64,000 nucleotides of DNA from Methyloversatilis thermotolerans. GTDB taxonomy: Bacteria > Pseudomonadota > Gammaproteobacteria > Burkholderiales > Rhodocyclaceae. Below the pieces are notes generated by a model. It had not been told where the DNA came from. It saw nothing but the letters and a program-made list of their open reading frames with translations, and searched no databases. Location: NCBI RefSeq assembly GCF_000372885.1, contig NZ_KB889967.1:4059016-4123015 (forward strand), given 5' to 3'. Numbering within the stretch: position 1 is the first letter of the stretch; each line of letters opens with the position of its first letter. Below are positions 26,080-34,283 of this stretch, in pieces. The position numbers and the translations under genes are program-made.

Positions 26080-27324
26080 ATGAACTACGAAATCCTGCTC
26101 GGCCTGCGCTATGTGCGGGCCAAACGGCGAAATGGATTCATTTCCTTCATTTCGCTCATTTCCACGCTCGGGCTGGCGCTCGGTGTCGCGGCACTGATCA
26201 CCGTGCTGTCCGTGATGAACGGCTTCCAGAAGGAATTGCGCACGCGCATCCTCGGCGTGGCATCGCACATCCAGATCACTGGCTGGGACAACGAACTGAC
26301 GGGCTGGCAGCAGGTGGCCGACGCGGCGCTGAAGAATCCGGACGTGAAGGCGGCAGCACCCTATGTCAGCGAACAGGCCATGCTGTCCTTCGACCAGACG
26401 GTGCGCGGCGCCATGGTGCGCGGCGTGCTGCCCGCAGCCGAGGATCAGGTGGCCGATTTCGCGCAGCACATGCGCGCCGGCCGGCTCACCGACCTGCAGC
26501 CGGGCGGATTCGGCATCGTGCTGGGCATCGAACTGGCGCGCGCGCTGCAGGTGAGGCCGGGCGACAAGGTGACGCTGATCGCGCCACAGGGACTGGTGAC
26601 CCCGGCCGCCGTGCTGCCGCGACTCAAGCAGTTCACCGTTGTCGGCGTGTTCGAGGCCGGCCATTACGAGTACGACGCCAGCCTGGCGCTGATCCACATG
26701 CAGGACGCGCAGGCGCTGTACCGCATGGAGGATCGCGTGTCCGGCGTGCGTCTGCGCGTGACCGATCTGTTCGACGCGCCGCGCGTGGCGCGCGCGCTGC
26801 AGGACGCCTTCGCCGGCCAGGATCTGCTGGTGGGCGACTGGACCCGCCAGCACGCGAATTTTTTCCGCGCGGTGGCGATCGAGAAGAACATGATGTTCAT
26901 CATCCTGTCCCTCATCGTCGCGGTGGCGGCGTTCAACATCGTGTCCATGCTCATCATGGTGGTGACCGACAAGCAGGCCGACATCGCCATCCTGCGCACG
27001 CTGGGCGCCAGCCCGGCCAGCATGATGAAGGTATTCGTGGTGCAGGGCGCGGTGATCGGCGGCTTCGGCCTGCTGCTGGGGGTGGCGGGCGGTCTGCTGC
27101 TGGCGGGCAATCTGGACGTGGTGGTGCCGGCGATAGAGAAGATCGCCGGCGTGTCGCTGTGGTCGTCCGAGGTGTATTTCATTCCCGAACTGCCGTCGGA
27201 AATCCTGCTGTCCGACGTGATCACGGTCACCGTGATGGGCGGCCTGCTCACCTTGCTGGCCACGCTCTACCCGAGCTGGCGCGCTTCGCGCGTGCAGCCG
27301 GCGGAGGCGCTGCGCTATGAGTGA
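26080..27324 (+). CDS. lolC: Lipoprotein-releasing ABC transporter permease (LolC/E family)
   Basis: 414 residues from the ATG at 26080; the frame upstream is open but lacks a start with ribosome site. One membrane helix near the N-terminus ('[32 protein letters not shown]' region) is followed by a periplasmic domain of about 220 residues and three C-terminal helices ('[21 protein letters not shown]', '[21 protein letters not shown]', '[23 protein letters not shown]'), the FtsX/LolC plan. It pulls lipoproteins from the inner membrane for LolA. The stop overlaps the lolD start by 8 bases. LolC and LolE cannot be told apart confidently; no second permease gene is present here, so it may act as a homodimer (LolF-like). 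Confidence 0.93.
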   Translation: MNYEILLGLRYVRAKRRNGFISFISLISTLGLALGVAALITVLSVMNGFQKELRTRILGVASHIQITGWDNELTGWQQVADAALKNPDVKAAAPYVSEQAMLSFDQTVRGAMVRGVLPAAEDQVADFAQHMRAGRLTDLQPGGFGIVLGIELARALQVRPGDKVTLIAPQGLVTPAAVLPRLKQFTVVGVFEAGHYEYDASLALIHMQDAQALYRMEDRVSGVRLRVTDLFDAPRVARALQDAFAGQDLLVGDWTRQHANFFRAVAIEKNMMFIILSLIVAVAAFNIVSMLIMVVTDKQADIAILRTLGASPASMMKVFVVQGAVIGGFGLLLGVAGGLLLAGNLDVVVPAIEKIAGVSLWSSEVYFIPELPSEILLSDVITVTVMGGLLTLLATLYPSWRASRVQPAEALRYE

Positions 27325-28027
27325 CATCGTGCTGAGCTGCCGCGCCCTGGGCAAGGTATTCCATCAGGGCAAGGTCGAGGTGCCGGTGCTGCGCGGCATA
27401 GACCTGGACGTTGCGCGCGGCGAGCGCGTTGCGGTGGTCGGCGCCAGCGGATCCGGCAAGAGCACGCTGCTGCATCTGCTCGGCGGCCTGGATGTGCCGA
27501 GCACCGGCAGCGTGTCGCTGCTCGGCCAGGACTATTCCACGCTCGGCGAGGCCGCGCGCGGCGAACTGCGCAATCGCGCGCTGGGCTTCGTCTACCAGTT
27601 CCATCATCTGCTGGCCGAGTTTTCCGCGCTGGACAATGTCGCGATGCCGCTGCTGATCCGCCGCCAGAGCCGCGACCAGGCGCGCACGGCGGCGGCGGCC
27701 ATGCTGAGCGAAGTCGGGCTGGCGCACCGGGTGGAACATCAGCCGGGCGAACTGTCGGGCGGCGAACGCCAGCGCGTGGCCATCGCGCGCGCGCTGGTGA
27801 CGCAACCGGCCTGCGTGCTCGCCGACGAACCCACCGGCAACCTGGATAGCCGTACCGCCGATGCGGTATTCGAGCTCATGCTGCAGTTGAGCCGCTCGCG
27901 CGGCACCAGCTTCGTCATCGTCACCCATGACGAGAGGCTGGCGGCGCGTACCGATCGCATCGTGCGCCTGGCCGATGGCAGCGTGAGCGCGGCGCGCGAT
28001 CCAGTGTCAGCAGACCCGGGGGCCTGA
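27317..28027 (+). CDS. lolD: Lipoprotein-releasing ABC transporter ATPase LolD
   Basis: 236 residues. Walker A is GASGSGKST (42-50), the signature is [15 protein letters not shown], Walker B is [12 protein letters not shown], and the switch histidine is in 'IVTHDERLA'. The '[14 protein letters not shown]' and '[26 protein letters not shown]' stretches are characteristic of LolD. It powers release of lipoproteins from the inner membrane by the adjacent permease, whose gene overlaps it by 8 bases. Its stop codon abuts the stop of the convergent protease gene (TGA then TCA at 28025-28030). Confidence 0.96.
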   Translation: MSDIVLSCRALGKVFHQGKVEVPVLRGIDLDVARGERVAVVGASGSGKSTLLHLLGGLDVPSTGSVSLLGQDYSTLGEAARGELRNRALGFVYQFHHLLAEFSALDNVAMPLLIRRQSRDQARTAAAAMLSEVGLAHRVEHQPGELSGGERQRVAIARALVTQPACVLADEPTGNLDSRTADAVFELMLQLSRSRGTSFVIVTHDERLAARTDRIVRLADGSVSAARDPVSADPGA

Positions 28028-29089
28028 TCAGCGCGCGCCGCCAGCGTCGGCGCGCCGCGTGGCGTCGCCGTCCAGCGAACGGATGTCCGCGCCCAGCGCG
28101 CGGGCCCGCGTGATCAGCGCGCGCGCCTCCGGCGTGTCCAGCCGCACGCCATAGGCGGCATACGGAAAATCGCTGAGCGGGCCGGGGCTGTCATTGAAGA
28201 AGGTCCATTGCTTGTTCTTGCGGTAGAAGGTTTCGACGAAACTGGTGAGCGCGAACACGCCGCGCCGGCCATCGCGATCGGTCACGATCCACGGGCCACC
28301 GGAATCGCCGCGCGTCGGCATGGGCAGGGCGACGCGATACTGTCCGTCCTCGACCCGATTGACCGCGAGCAGGGCCCAGGCCGGCTCGACCACCGCGTGC
28401 TTGGCTTCGAACTGGGCACGGAACTGCAGGTGCAACAGCGGATCCAGCGTTTCGTACTGCTGTGGCACGAAGCGGTAGAAATCGTCGCTCGCGGCAAGCA
28501 GGGGCTTTACCGCGCAGCGCGGCTGGCGCAGCGGCTTGTCGGTATAGCCGCGCCCGTAGCCGCACAGCATGGCCCGGTCGTCGTCGACGTGGTCGGCCAG
28601 CGGCATCAGACCCAGTTCGTCCGGCGCGTCGCCATCGAACACCAGTACCGCGACATCGCGCGCCAGATTGGCGTCGACGTCCTCGAAGCGGCGGTACACC
28701 GCATGACGCAATGGCGGCAGCACCGTGGCGCCACCCTGCAGGCGGAGCACCGGCAGTCCGTTGCCCGGATCCAGTCGCGCGTCGCGCAGGCAATGCGCGG
28801 CGGTCAGAACGGTCAGCGGCGCGCGGCCGACCACCACCGCACTGCATTCGTTGCGCCCGGATACGATGCCGCGCGTCGAGCCGTGCCAGATCCATTGTTC
28901 GACCACCAGTTCCACCGTGGCCACGGCCACCGACGGTGTCGGTTCGCCGTGGATCAGCGCCTGCGCGGCGGCCGGCAGCAGGCCGGAGACGATGGCGCAG
29001 GCCTGGGCCCACCTTGCCGCTGGCCGGCTGCGCTGGCGCAACCGGGCGGCGCGGGCCGCGACGGACGGTTGGTCGTGCTTTCGCTTCAC
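28028..29089 (-). CDS. Trypsin-like (S1) serine protease, secreted
   Basis: 353 residues. A basic N-terminus with several Arg/Lys leads into a hydrophobic stretch (AQACAIVSGLLPAAAQA, residues 28-44), a Sec-type signal. The catalytic triad of the S1 family is complete: TAAHC (His99), NLARDVAVLV (Asp145) and GDSGGPW (Ser263). Four cysteines lie in the mature domain (ECS, HC, LCG, RCA), enough for two disulfides. S1 enzymes of this sort are exported and cleave proteins; the substrate is unknown. Both stops of this gene and lolD touch in the palindrome TGATCA, without any intergenic base. Confidence 0.88.
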   Translation of the reverse strand: MKRKHDQPSVAARAARLRQRSRPAARWAQACAIVSGLLPAAAQALIHGEPTPSVAVATVELVVEQWIWHGSTRGIVSGRNECSAVVVGRAPLTVLTAAHCLRDARLDPGNGLPVLRLQGGATVLPPLRHAVYRRFEDVDANLARDVAVLVFDGDAPDELGLMPLADHVDDDRAMLCGYGRGYTDKPLRQPRCAVKPLLAASDDFYRFVPQQYETLDPLLHLQFRAQFEAKHAVVEPAWALLAVNRVEDGQYRVALPMPTRGDSGGPWIVTDRDGRRGVFALTSFVETFYRKNKQWTFFNDSPGPLSDFPYAAYGVRLDTPEARALITRARALGADIRSLDGDATRRADAGGAR

Positions 29090-29110
29090 CCGGACGATCC
29101 TCCCTGTTGT

Positions 29111-29136
29111 CCCCGGCCGATGACCGATGGCCGGGG
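29111..29136 (-). terminator. Hairpin between the DUF2062 gene and the protease gene
   Basis: Eight-base perfect stem CCCCGGCC / GGCCGGGG with a ten-base loop, lying 65 bases beyond the DUF2062 stop and 22 bases before the protease start. No U-run follows on either strand, so a terminator role is only possible. Confidence 0.4.
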
Positions 29137-29201
29137 TTCGCTGCGCATTCAGACCCGTGTTGCGGCGGTCGAGTGCCGGGAAAAGCGCCCGAGTTGCATC
29201 G

Positions 29202-29765
29202 TCACCCCAGGCCTCGCCGACGCGCGCGCTGTCGCCAGGCGCGCACCAGATGCCAGCGCCAGGCCACGCGCACCATCACGTAGCCGGCAAGTGCCAGCGT
29301 CACGGCGAGCAGCGGCAGTCCTATCAGCAGCGGTTCGCCGAGCGCGAGGAACCAGTCGACCATGGCCCGCAGCCAGCCGGAGACGCCGGCATCGTCCGCA
29401 ATGTCCGGCGCATGGAAATGCGCGCCGGCCGGCAAGGTCATGCCGAACAGCGGCATCACCGCCCGTCCGAAAGCCCACGCCACCGCGTACAGCGGAACGA
29501 TGGTGAGCGGATTGCTGTAGACCGTGAGGATGACCGCCAGCGGCAGGTTCACCCGGAACAGGACCGCCAGCAGCGCCGCGCCCAGCATCTGCATCGGACC
29601 GGGAATGAGACCGGCGAACAGGCCGATCGCCACGCCGCCGGCACAACTGTGCCGGTTCAGGTGCCACAGGCGAGGGTGGCCCAGCCAGTCGGCAAAGGGG
29701 GCGAACAGGCGGTTGCGGCGCAGGCTTTCGCTGTCGGGCAGATGACTTCGTATCAGCTTCTTCAT
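29202..29765 (-). CDS. DUF2062 membrane protein
   Basis: 187 residues from the ATG at 29765 (MKKLIRSHLP). Two to three membrane helices; 'RHSCAGGVAIGLFAGLIPGPMQML' and 'NLPLAVILTVYSNPLTIVPLYAVAW' are the DUF2062 hallmarks (the P-G-P and the S-N-P-x-T motif). The family has no established function; members are often near lipid or competence genes. Here it is divergent from comEC, with 149 bases between the two starts, which would hold both promoters. A longer frame upstream (to 29876) is open but has no better start. Confidence 0.85.
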   Translation of the reverse strand: MKKLIRSHLPDSESLRRNRLFAPFADWLGHPRLWHLNRHSCAGGVAIGLFAGLIPGPMQMLGAALLAVLFRVNLPLAVILTVYSNPLTIVPLYAVAWAFGRAVMPLFGMTLPAGAHFHAPDIADDAGVSGWLRAMVDWFLALGEPLLIGLPLLAVTLALAGYVMVRVAWRWHLVRAWRQRARRRGLG

Positions 29766-29914
29766 CGATGGGTCGGAGGCGCGGCATGGAAGGCGACGCT
29801 GTGCCGCTACAGTAATCCAGTGTGGCACGCCCGGGCAGCGGACGGTCGCGGCAGGCAGACAGCGCCATGCCGGCATGGTTCGCCGACCGGCAATTCATTC
29901 GGCATAATTGGCGC

Positions 29915-32302
29915 ATGTCTCCCCTGTCCGTCCTGGCGCTGGCCATGCTCTGCGGCTGCTTCGCCGCATCGCGCATGCCCGCTCTGCCGCAACCGGCGCT
30001 GCTGCTTGCGGCGGCCTCGTGCGCCTGCCTTGCCGCACTGGCGCTGGCGCGATGGACGCCGTCCCTGCGGCCGCTGGCGACCTTTGCCGCACTGGTGGTC
30101 TGCGCCTGGGCCGGCGCGCTGTACTGGGGACATCTGCACGTGGCCGACCGCGTGCAGCCCGCGCTCGAAGGAGTGGACGTGGACGTGACTGGCATCGTGA
30201 GCAGCCTGCCCTTGCGCATCGAGCGCGGCCTGCGCTTCGAGTTCGATGTCGAGGCGGGCCCGGTCGGTGTGCCGCGCCGCATCGCGCTGAACTGGTATGA
30301 CGGGGCGCGCGGCGAGCATGGCCAGCCGGGCAGCAGCGAAGCCTTTTCCCGTCCGCCGGTGCCGGCCGGCAGTCGCTGGCAGTTGCGGGTAAGACTGAAG
30401 CGGCCGCATGGCAACATGAATCCTCACGGCTTCGATTACGAAGGCTGGCTGTTCGCGCGCGGCATCGGCGCCACCGGCCATGTCCGCGCCACGGGTGCCG
30501 ACCGCGCCGCGCAACGCATGCTGCAACGCGAGGCCGATGGCTGGGGCCCGGCCGTGCAGCGACTGCGCGAGCGGGTGCGCGAGCGCTTCGAGCGCGTGCT
30601 GGCGGAGGACGACGCTGCACTGCCATGGGCCGGAGTGCTGGTGGCGCTGGCCATCGGCGAACAGCGCGCCATATCGCCGGCACAGTGGGATCTGTTCGAA
30701 CGCGCCGGGCTGACGCATCTGGTGTCGATCTCGGGTCTGCATGTCACCATGGTGGCGGCCCTGGTCGCCGCGCTCATCGGGGCTGGCTGGCGGCGGCTGC
30801 CGGCCCTGGCGCTGCGCTGTGCCGCGCAGCGCGCCGGGCTGATTGCCGGCCTGGTGGCGGCCACCGGCTACTGCGTACTGGCGGGCTTCGGCATTCCGGC
30901 GCAGCGCACGCTGGTCATGCTTGCCGTGGGCGTGCTCATGCTGTGGTCGGGACGGGGTGCCGCGGTGGTGGATGCGCTGGCGCTCGCCCTGTGCGCCGTG
31001 CTCGTGCTGCATCCGCTGGCGGTGATCGATGCCGGCTTCTGGCTGTCGTTCGGCGCGGTGGCGCTGCTGTTCCATGCGGCCTCCGGGGAAGCGGGCGAAG
31101 GCCAGGCACTGCACGCATGGCTGCGCGCGCAGGCGGCGATCACGCTCGGCCTTGCGCCGCTCACGCTGGCACTGTTCGGCCGCGTGTCGTTGCTCGCACC
31201 GCTGGCCAATCTGCTGGCCATTCCGGTCATCAGCCTTCTGGTCACACCGCTGGTCCTGACGGCCATCGTGCTGCCGCTGGACCTGCTGCTGTACGCCGCG
31301 CATGCACTCACCTCCGGTCTGATGGCCGTGATGAGCTGGCTGACCGCGCCGGACTGGAGCTTGTGGCACAGCCCCGCGCCCTCCGCGCTTGCGGTGGCGT
31401 GCGGACTGATCGGCGCCGTCTGCGCGCTGGCGCCGCCGGGCTGGCCGGGGCGCGTGCTGGCGCTGCCGCTCATGCTGCCACTGCTGTGGCCGCCGGTGGA
31501 TAGGCCGCAGCCGGGCGATATGCGCGTGACCGTGCTCGATGTCGGTCAGGGGCTGGCGGTGCATGTGCAGGGCGCGCGTACCGACCTGCTGTTCGACACC
31601 GGACCGCGCTATGGCGCCGAGGCCGATGCCGGCGAACGCCTGGTGTTGCCCTATTTGCGCGCGATGGGCGTGTCCGCGCTCGATGTCATGATGGTGAGTC
31701 ACGCCGACAGCGATCATGCCGGCGGCGCGGCGTCGCTGCTGGCGGGATTGCCGGTGCGTCGTCTGCTGTCCTCGGTGCCGCCGGGCGACGTGTTGCGTCT
31801 GGCGCGACCCGATGGCGAAACCTGTGCGGCAGGGCAGCGCTGGCAGGCGGACGGGCTGACCTTTTCGGTGCTGCATCCGCCGCCGGGGGCGGTCGAACGC
31901 GGCGGGCAGTCGAGCAACGCGCTGTCCTGCGTGCTGCGCGTCGACTCGGCGCATGGCAGCGTGCTCATCACCGGCGACCTGCTGGCACAGGGCGAGACGT
32001 CCCTGGTCGACGCCGGTGCGGCGCTGGCGAGCGATGTGCTTGTCAGTCCGCACCACGGCAGCCGCACGTCCTCCTCGCCCGCTTTCGTTTCCGCCGTCGC
32101 CGCGCGCGAGGTGGTGCACACTGCGGGCTATCGCAACCGCTTCGGCCATCCGCATCCGGCCGTCGTGGCGCGTTACGCGGGCGCCGGCGCGCTCCAGCGG
32201 CGCAGCGACCGCGACGGCGCGGTGCGTTACCTGTTCCGGCGCGATGGGCTGGTGATCGAATCCAGTCGCGAGCGGGACCGGAGGTACTGGCATCATTTTT
32301 AG
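29915..32302 (+). CDS. comEC: DNA internalisation protein ComEC/Rec2
   Basis: 795 residues from the ATG at 29915. The N-terminal part has three helices and a periplasmic OB-like DUF4131 domain ('DVTGIVSSLPLRIERGLRFEFDV'). The central competence domain has many helices ('GEQRAISPAQWDLFERAGLTHLVSISGLHVTM'), and the C-terminus is a metallo-beta-lactamase-type domain with 'VLDVGQGLAVHVQ' and 'SHADSDHAGG' (zinc ligands). ComEC forms the inner-membrane channel for single-stranded DNA in natural transformation. Other competence genes are not in this window. A CATAAT hexamer lies 7 bases before the start codon, too close for a normal leader. The stop is the first base of a heptamer repeat array. Confidence 0.93.
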   Translation: MSPLSVLALAMLCGCFAASRMPALPQPALLLAAASCACLAALALARWTPSLRPLATFAALVVCAWAGALYWGHLHVADRVQPALEGVDVDVTGIVSSLPLRIERGLRFEFDVEAGPVGVPRRIALNWYDGARGEHGQPGSSEAFSRPPVPAGSRWQLRVRLKRPHGNMNPHGFDYEGWLFARGIGATGHVRATGADRAAQRMLQREADGWGPAVQRLRERVRERFERVLAEDDAALPWAGVLVALAIGEQRAISPAQWDLFERAGLTHLVSISGLHVTMVAALVAALIGAGWRRLPALALRCAAQRAGLIAGLVAATGYCVLAGFGIPAQRTLVMLAVGVLMLWSGRGAAVVDALALALCAVLVLHPLAVIDAGFWLSFGAVALLFHAASGEAGEGQALHAWLRAQAAITLGLAPLTLALFGRVSLLAPLANLLAIPVISLLVTPLVLTAIVLPLDLLLYAAHALTSGLMAVMSWLTAPDWSLWHSPAPSALAVACGLIGAVCALAPPGWPGRVLALPLMLPLLWPPVDRPQPGDMRVTVLDVGQGLAVHVQGARTDLLFDTGPRYGAEADAGERLVLPYLRAMGVSALDVMMVSHADSDHAGGAASLLAGLPVRRLLSSVPPGDVLRLARPDGETCAAGQRWQADGLTFSVLHPPPGAVERGGQSSNALSCVLRVDSAHGSVLITGDLLAQGETSLVDAGAALASDVLVSPHHGSRTSSSPAFVSAVAAREVVHTAGYRNRFGHPHPAVVARYAGAGALQRRSDRDGAVRYLFRRDGLVIESSRERDRRYWHHF

Positions 32303-32364
32303 GGGCTCGGGGCTCGGGGCTCGGGGCTCGGGGCTCGGGGCTCGGGGCTCGGGGCTCGGGGCCA
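32302..32364. repeat. Heptamer tandem repeat (GGGGCTC)8 plus GGGGCCA
   Basis: Eight perfect copies of GGGGCTC (32302-32357) and one GGGGCCA (32358-32364), starting at the last base of the comEC stop codon and ending about 28 bases before the next gene. The GGGG and CTC blocks could form G-rich structures. Tract length is expected to vary by slippage. Confidence 0.95.
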
Positions 32365-32392
32365 GGGGCGGCGGTGTTCGAGGGGGCGTGTG

Positions 32393-33304
32393 ATGGGTGT
32401 GCTGAACGGTTTGAGGCGGTGGTTTTCGGGCGGGCGCGAGGTCGGGCCGCGTCTGGCGAGCGTGCAGTGCACGCATCCGGACGGCCTGCATCGCATGGCC
32501 TATGCCGAATGGGGCGATGCGCGCAATCCGCGCGTGCTGGTGTGCGTGCATGGCCTGACCCGGGTGGGGCGCGATTTCGATGCGCTGGCCGGTCATCTGG
32601 CGCGGCATTACCGGGTGATCTGTCCCGACGTGGTCGGTCGCGGCCGCAGCGACTGGCTGCCCGATGCCAGCGGCTATGCCGTGCCGCAGTATGTGGCGGA
32701 CATGGTGACCCTGATCGCCCGTCTGGATGTCGAACAGGTGCATTGGGTCGGCACCTCGATGGGCGGGCTGATCGGGATGGCGCTGGCGGCGCTGCCGGAT
32801 ACGCCGATCGGACGGCTGGTGCTGAATGACGTCGGACCGGTCATCACCGCTGCCAGTCTGCGGCGCATCGCGGACTATGTAGGCAAGGCGCCGCACTTTG
32901 CCAGCATTGAGGACGCGGAGCGCTATGTGCGCATGGTGAGCGCCCCTTTCGGTCCGCTCGACGATGCGCAATGGCGCCATCTGACCGTACACTGCACCCG
33001 CCCGCTGGCGGGCGGCGGATTCGAGATGGGCTATGACCCGGCCATCGCGCGACCCATGCAGGGCATGCTGTTCGTCGGCGACATCGAACTGTGGCCGCTG
33101 TACGACGCGATACGCTGTCCCACGCTGTGCGTGCGCGGCGCCGAATCCGATCTGCTCACGCGCGACACGCTGCAGCAGATGGCTCAGCGCGGCCCGCGTG
33201 CGCGCACGCTGGAGGTGCCTGGCGTCGGCCACGCGCCGATGTTCATGGATCGCGCGCAGATCGAGCCGGTGGCCAGTTTCCTGATGGAAGACCGAATGCA
33301 ATGA
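32393..33304 (+). CDS. Alpha/beta-hydrolase fold protein
   Basis: 303 residues from the ATG at 32393 (GTG at 32390 is one codon earlier). Catalytic triad elements: nucleophile elbow G-T-S-M-G-G (Ser122), acid in 'CVRGAESDLLTRDT', and histidine in 'EVPGVGHAPMF'. The oxyanion-hole region is 'VCVHGLTRVGRDFD'. The substrate is not predictable; homologues are annotated as generic hydrolases or esterases. It lacks a signal peptide, so it is cytoplasmic. Its stop overlaps the start of the DUF1415 gene by four bases (ATGA), so the pair is one translation unit. Confidence 0.85.
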   Translation: MGVLNGLRRWFSGGREVGPRLASVQCTHPDGLHRMAYAEWGDARNPRVLVCVHGLTRVGRDFDALAGHLARHYRVICPDVVGRGRSDWLPDASGYAVPQYVADMVTLIARLDVEQVHWVGTSMGGLIGMALAALPDTPIGRLVLNDVGPVITAASLRRIADYVGKAPHFASIEDAERYVRMVSAPFGPLDDAQWRHLTVHCTRPLAGGGFEMGYDPAIARPMQGMLFVGDIELWPLYDAIRCPTLCVRGAESDLLTRDTLQQMAQRGPRARTLEVPGVGHAPMFMDRAQIEPVASFLMEDRMQ

Positions 33305-33852
33305 ACACGGAAGACGTTGTCGCGGCAATGCGCGACTGGCTGGAAAAGGCGGTGATCGGACTCAATCTGTGTCCGTTCGCCAAGGCGGTGTATGTGAAGG
33401 AACAGGTGCGCTATGTCGTGAGCGAGGCAAAGCACCTGGATGGCTTTCTGGAGGACATCGACCGCGAGATCGATCTGCTCGCCGCCGCCGACCCGCAGCA
33501 GATCGATACCACCCTCATCATGCACCCGACGCTGCTCGAGGATTTTCTCGATTTCAACGATTTCCTCGACATCGTGGACGAGGCGGTGACCGAACACGGG
33601 CTGGAAGGCGTGATCCAGGTGGCGGCTTTCCATCCGCGCTGGCAGTTTGCCGACACCGAGCCGGACGACATCGGCAATTACACCAACCGCGCGCCGTTCC
33701 CGACCATACACCTTCTGCGCGAAGCCAGTGTCGAGCGTGCGGTCGAGGCCTTTCCCGAGACGGAAACCATTTACGAGCGCAATATCGCCACGCTGGAAAG
33801 GATAGGGCTGGAGGGCTGGCGCGCGCTCGGTTTGCCGGATGGCCGTCGTTGA
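33301..33852 (+). CDS. DUF1415 family protein
   Basis: 183 residues, cytoplasmic. Landmarks of the DUF1415 family are 'WLEKAVIGLNLCPFAKAVY' at the N-terminus, 'TTLIMHPTLLEDFLDFNDFLDIVDEAV' in the middle and 'VAAFHPRWQFADTEPDDIGNYTNRAPFPTIHLLRE'. No function is known for the family; the invariant Cys24 and the histidines suggest a metal or cofactor site, which is inference. It is coupled (ATGA) to the alpha/beta hydrolase. A tandem 15-base repeat lies just after the stop. Confidence 0.92.
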   Translation: MNTEDVVAAMRDWLEKAVIGLNLCPFAKAVYVKEQVRYVVSEAKHLDGFLEDIDREIDLLAAADPQQIDTTLIMHPTLLEDFLDFNDFLDIVDEAVTEHGLEGVIQVAAFHPRWQFADTEPDDIGNYTNRAPFPTIHLLREASVERAVEAFPETETIYERNIATLERIGLEGWRALGLPDGRR

Positions 33853-33884
33853 AGCGGTGGTCCGCTTGCCGGCAGGTGCGGACC

Positions 33885-33959
33885 GGTCAGTCGCGCATCG
33901 GTCAGTCGCGGACAGGTCAGTCGCGAACGGGTCAGTCGCGAACGGGTCAGTCGAATTCC
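33885..33959. repeat. 15-base tandem repeat, four copies plus a partial fifth
   Basis: Unit GGTCAGTCGCGnAnn repeated at 33885, 33900, 33915, 33930 and (first nine bases only) 33945. Copies 3 and 4 are identical (GGTCAGTCGCGAACG). The array starts 33 bases after the DUF1415 stop and its last copy supplies the stop codon (TCA at 33947-33949 read on minus) of the small minus-strand gene. Confidence 0.95.
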
Positions 33960-34219
33960 GATTCGGCATCCAGAGCCGCGCAGATGGCCGACCAGTCACA
34001 GGTCTGGTGATGCACGCCCTGCGCCGTCTGCACGTCGAGCGACAACTGGCGCCGGTCCGCGCTCAGCACGCCGGTGCCGTGCAGCGGCGCCGCGTCGGGA
34101 TGGTCCGGATCGAGCACCACCACCTTCATCGGCCGGCCGGGCACGGCGGCCTCGAGGCGCAGGCGGTTGGAGTGATTCGCGAGGTCGATGACATAGCCGG
34201 CCGTACACGCATTGATCAT
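33947..34219 (-). CDS. Small hypothetical protein
   Basis: 90 residues, no signal peptide or membrane segment, two cysteines (Cys5 and Cys79). 'AGYVIDLANHSNRLRLEAAVPGRPMKVVVLDPDHPDAAPLHGTGVLSADRRQLSLDV' style beta-rich composition suggests a small all-beta domain. No family is recognised. The reading frame has normal codon usage, ends exactly in the tandem repeat, and is divergent from truC, with 64 bases between the starts. A TACAGT hexamer at about 34252-34257 (minus strand) could be its -10 box. Confidence 0.6.
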   Translation of the reverse strand: MINACTAGYVIDLANHSNRLRLEAAVPGRPMKVVVLDPDHPDAAPLHGTGVLSADRRQLSLDVQTAQGVHHQTCDWSAICAALDAESEFD

Positions 34220-34283
34220 GACTGGACCCTCCGGTGTTCACGCGTGATTCCACTGTAGCACTCTTGATCGCGAAGGCGTCGGC

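Noticed and set aside
29807..33328. 1,173-residue minus-strand reading frame opposite comEC and the hydrolase
   Set aside because: Shadow of GC-rich genes. It even translates the GGGGCTC array into a simple PSPEPRA-type repeat, which is no evidence of a protein.
33885..33959. Possible CRISPR or phage attachment array
   Set aside because: Units are 15 bases with no spacers of constant size, and no cas or integrase genes are nearby.
32299..33999. Proline/serine or aspartate/threonine repeat peptides encoded by the tandem repeat arrays
   Set aside because: They come from heptamer or 15-base repeats read in any frame; no start, ribosome site or domain supports a gene.
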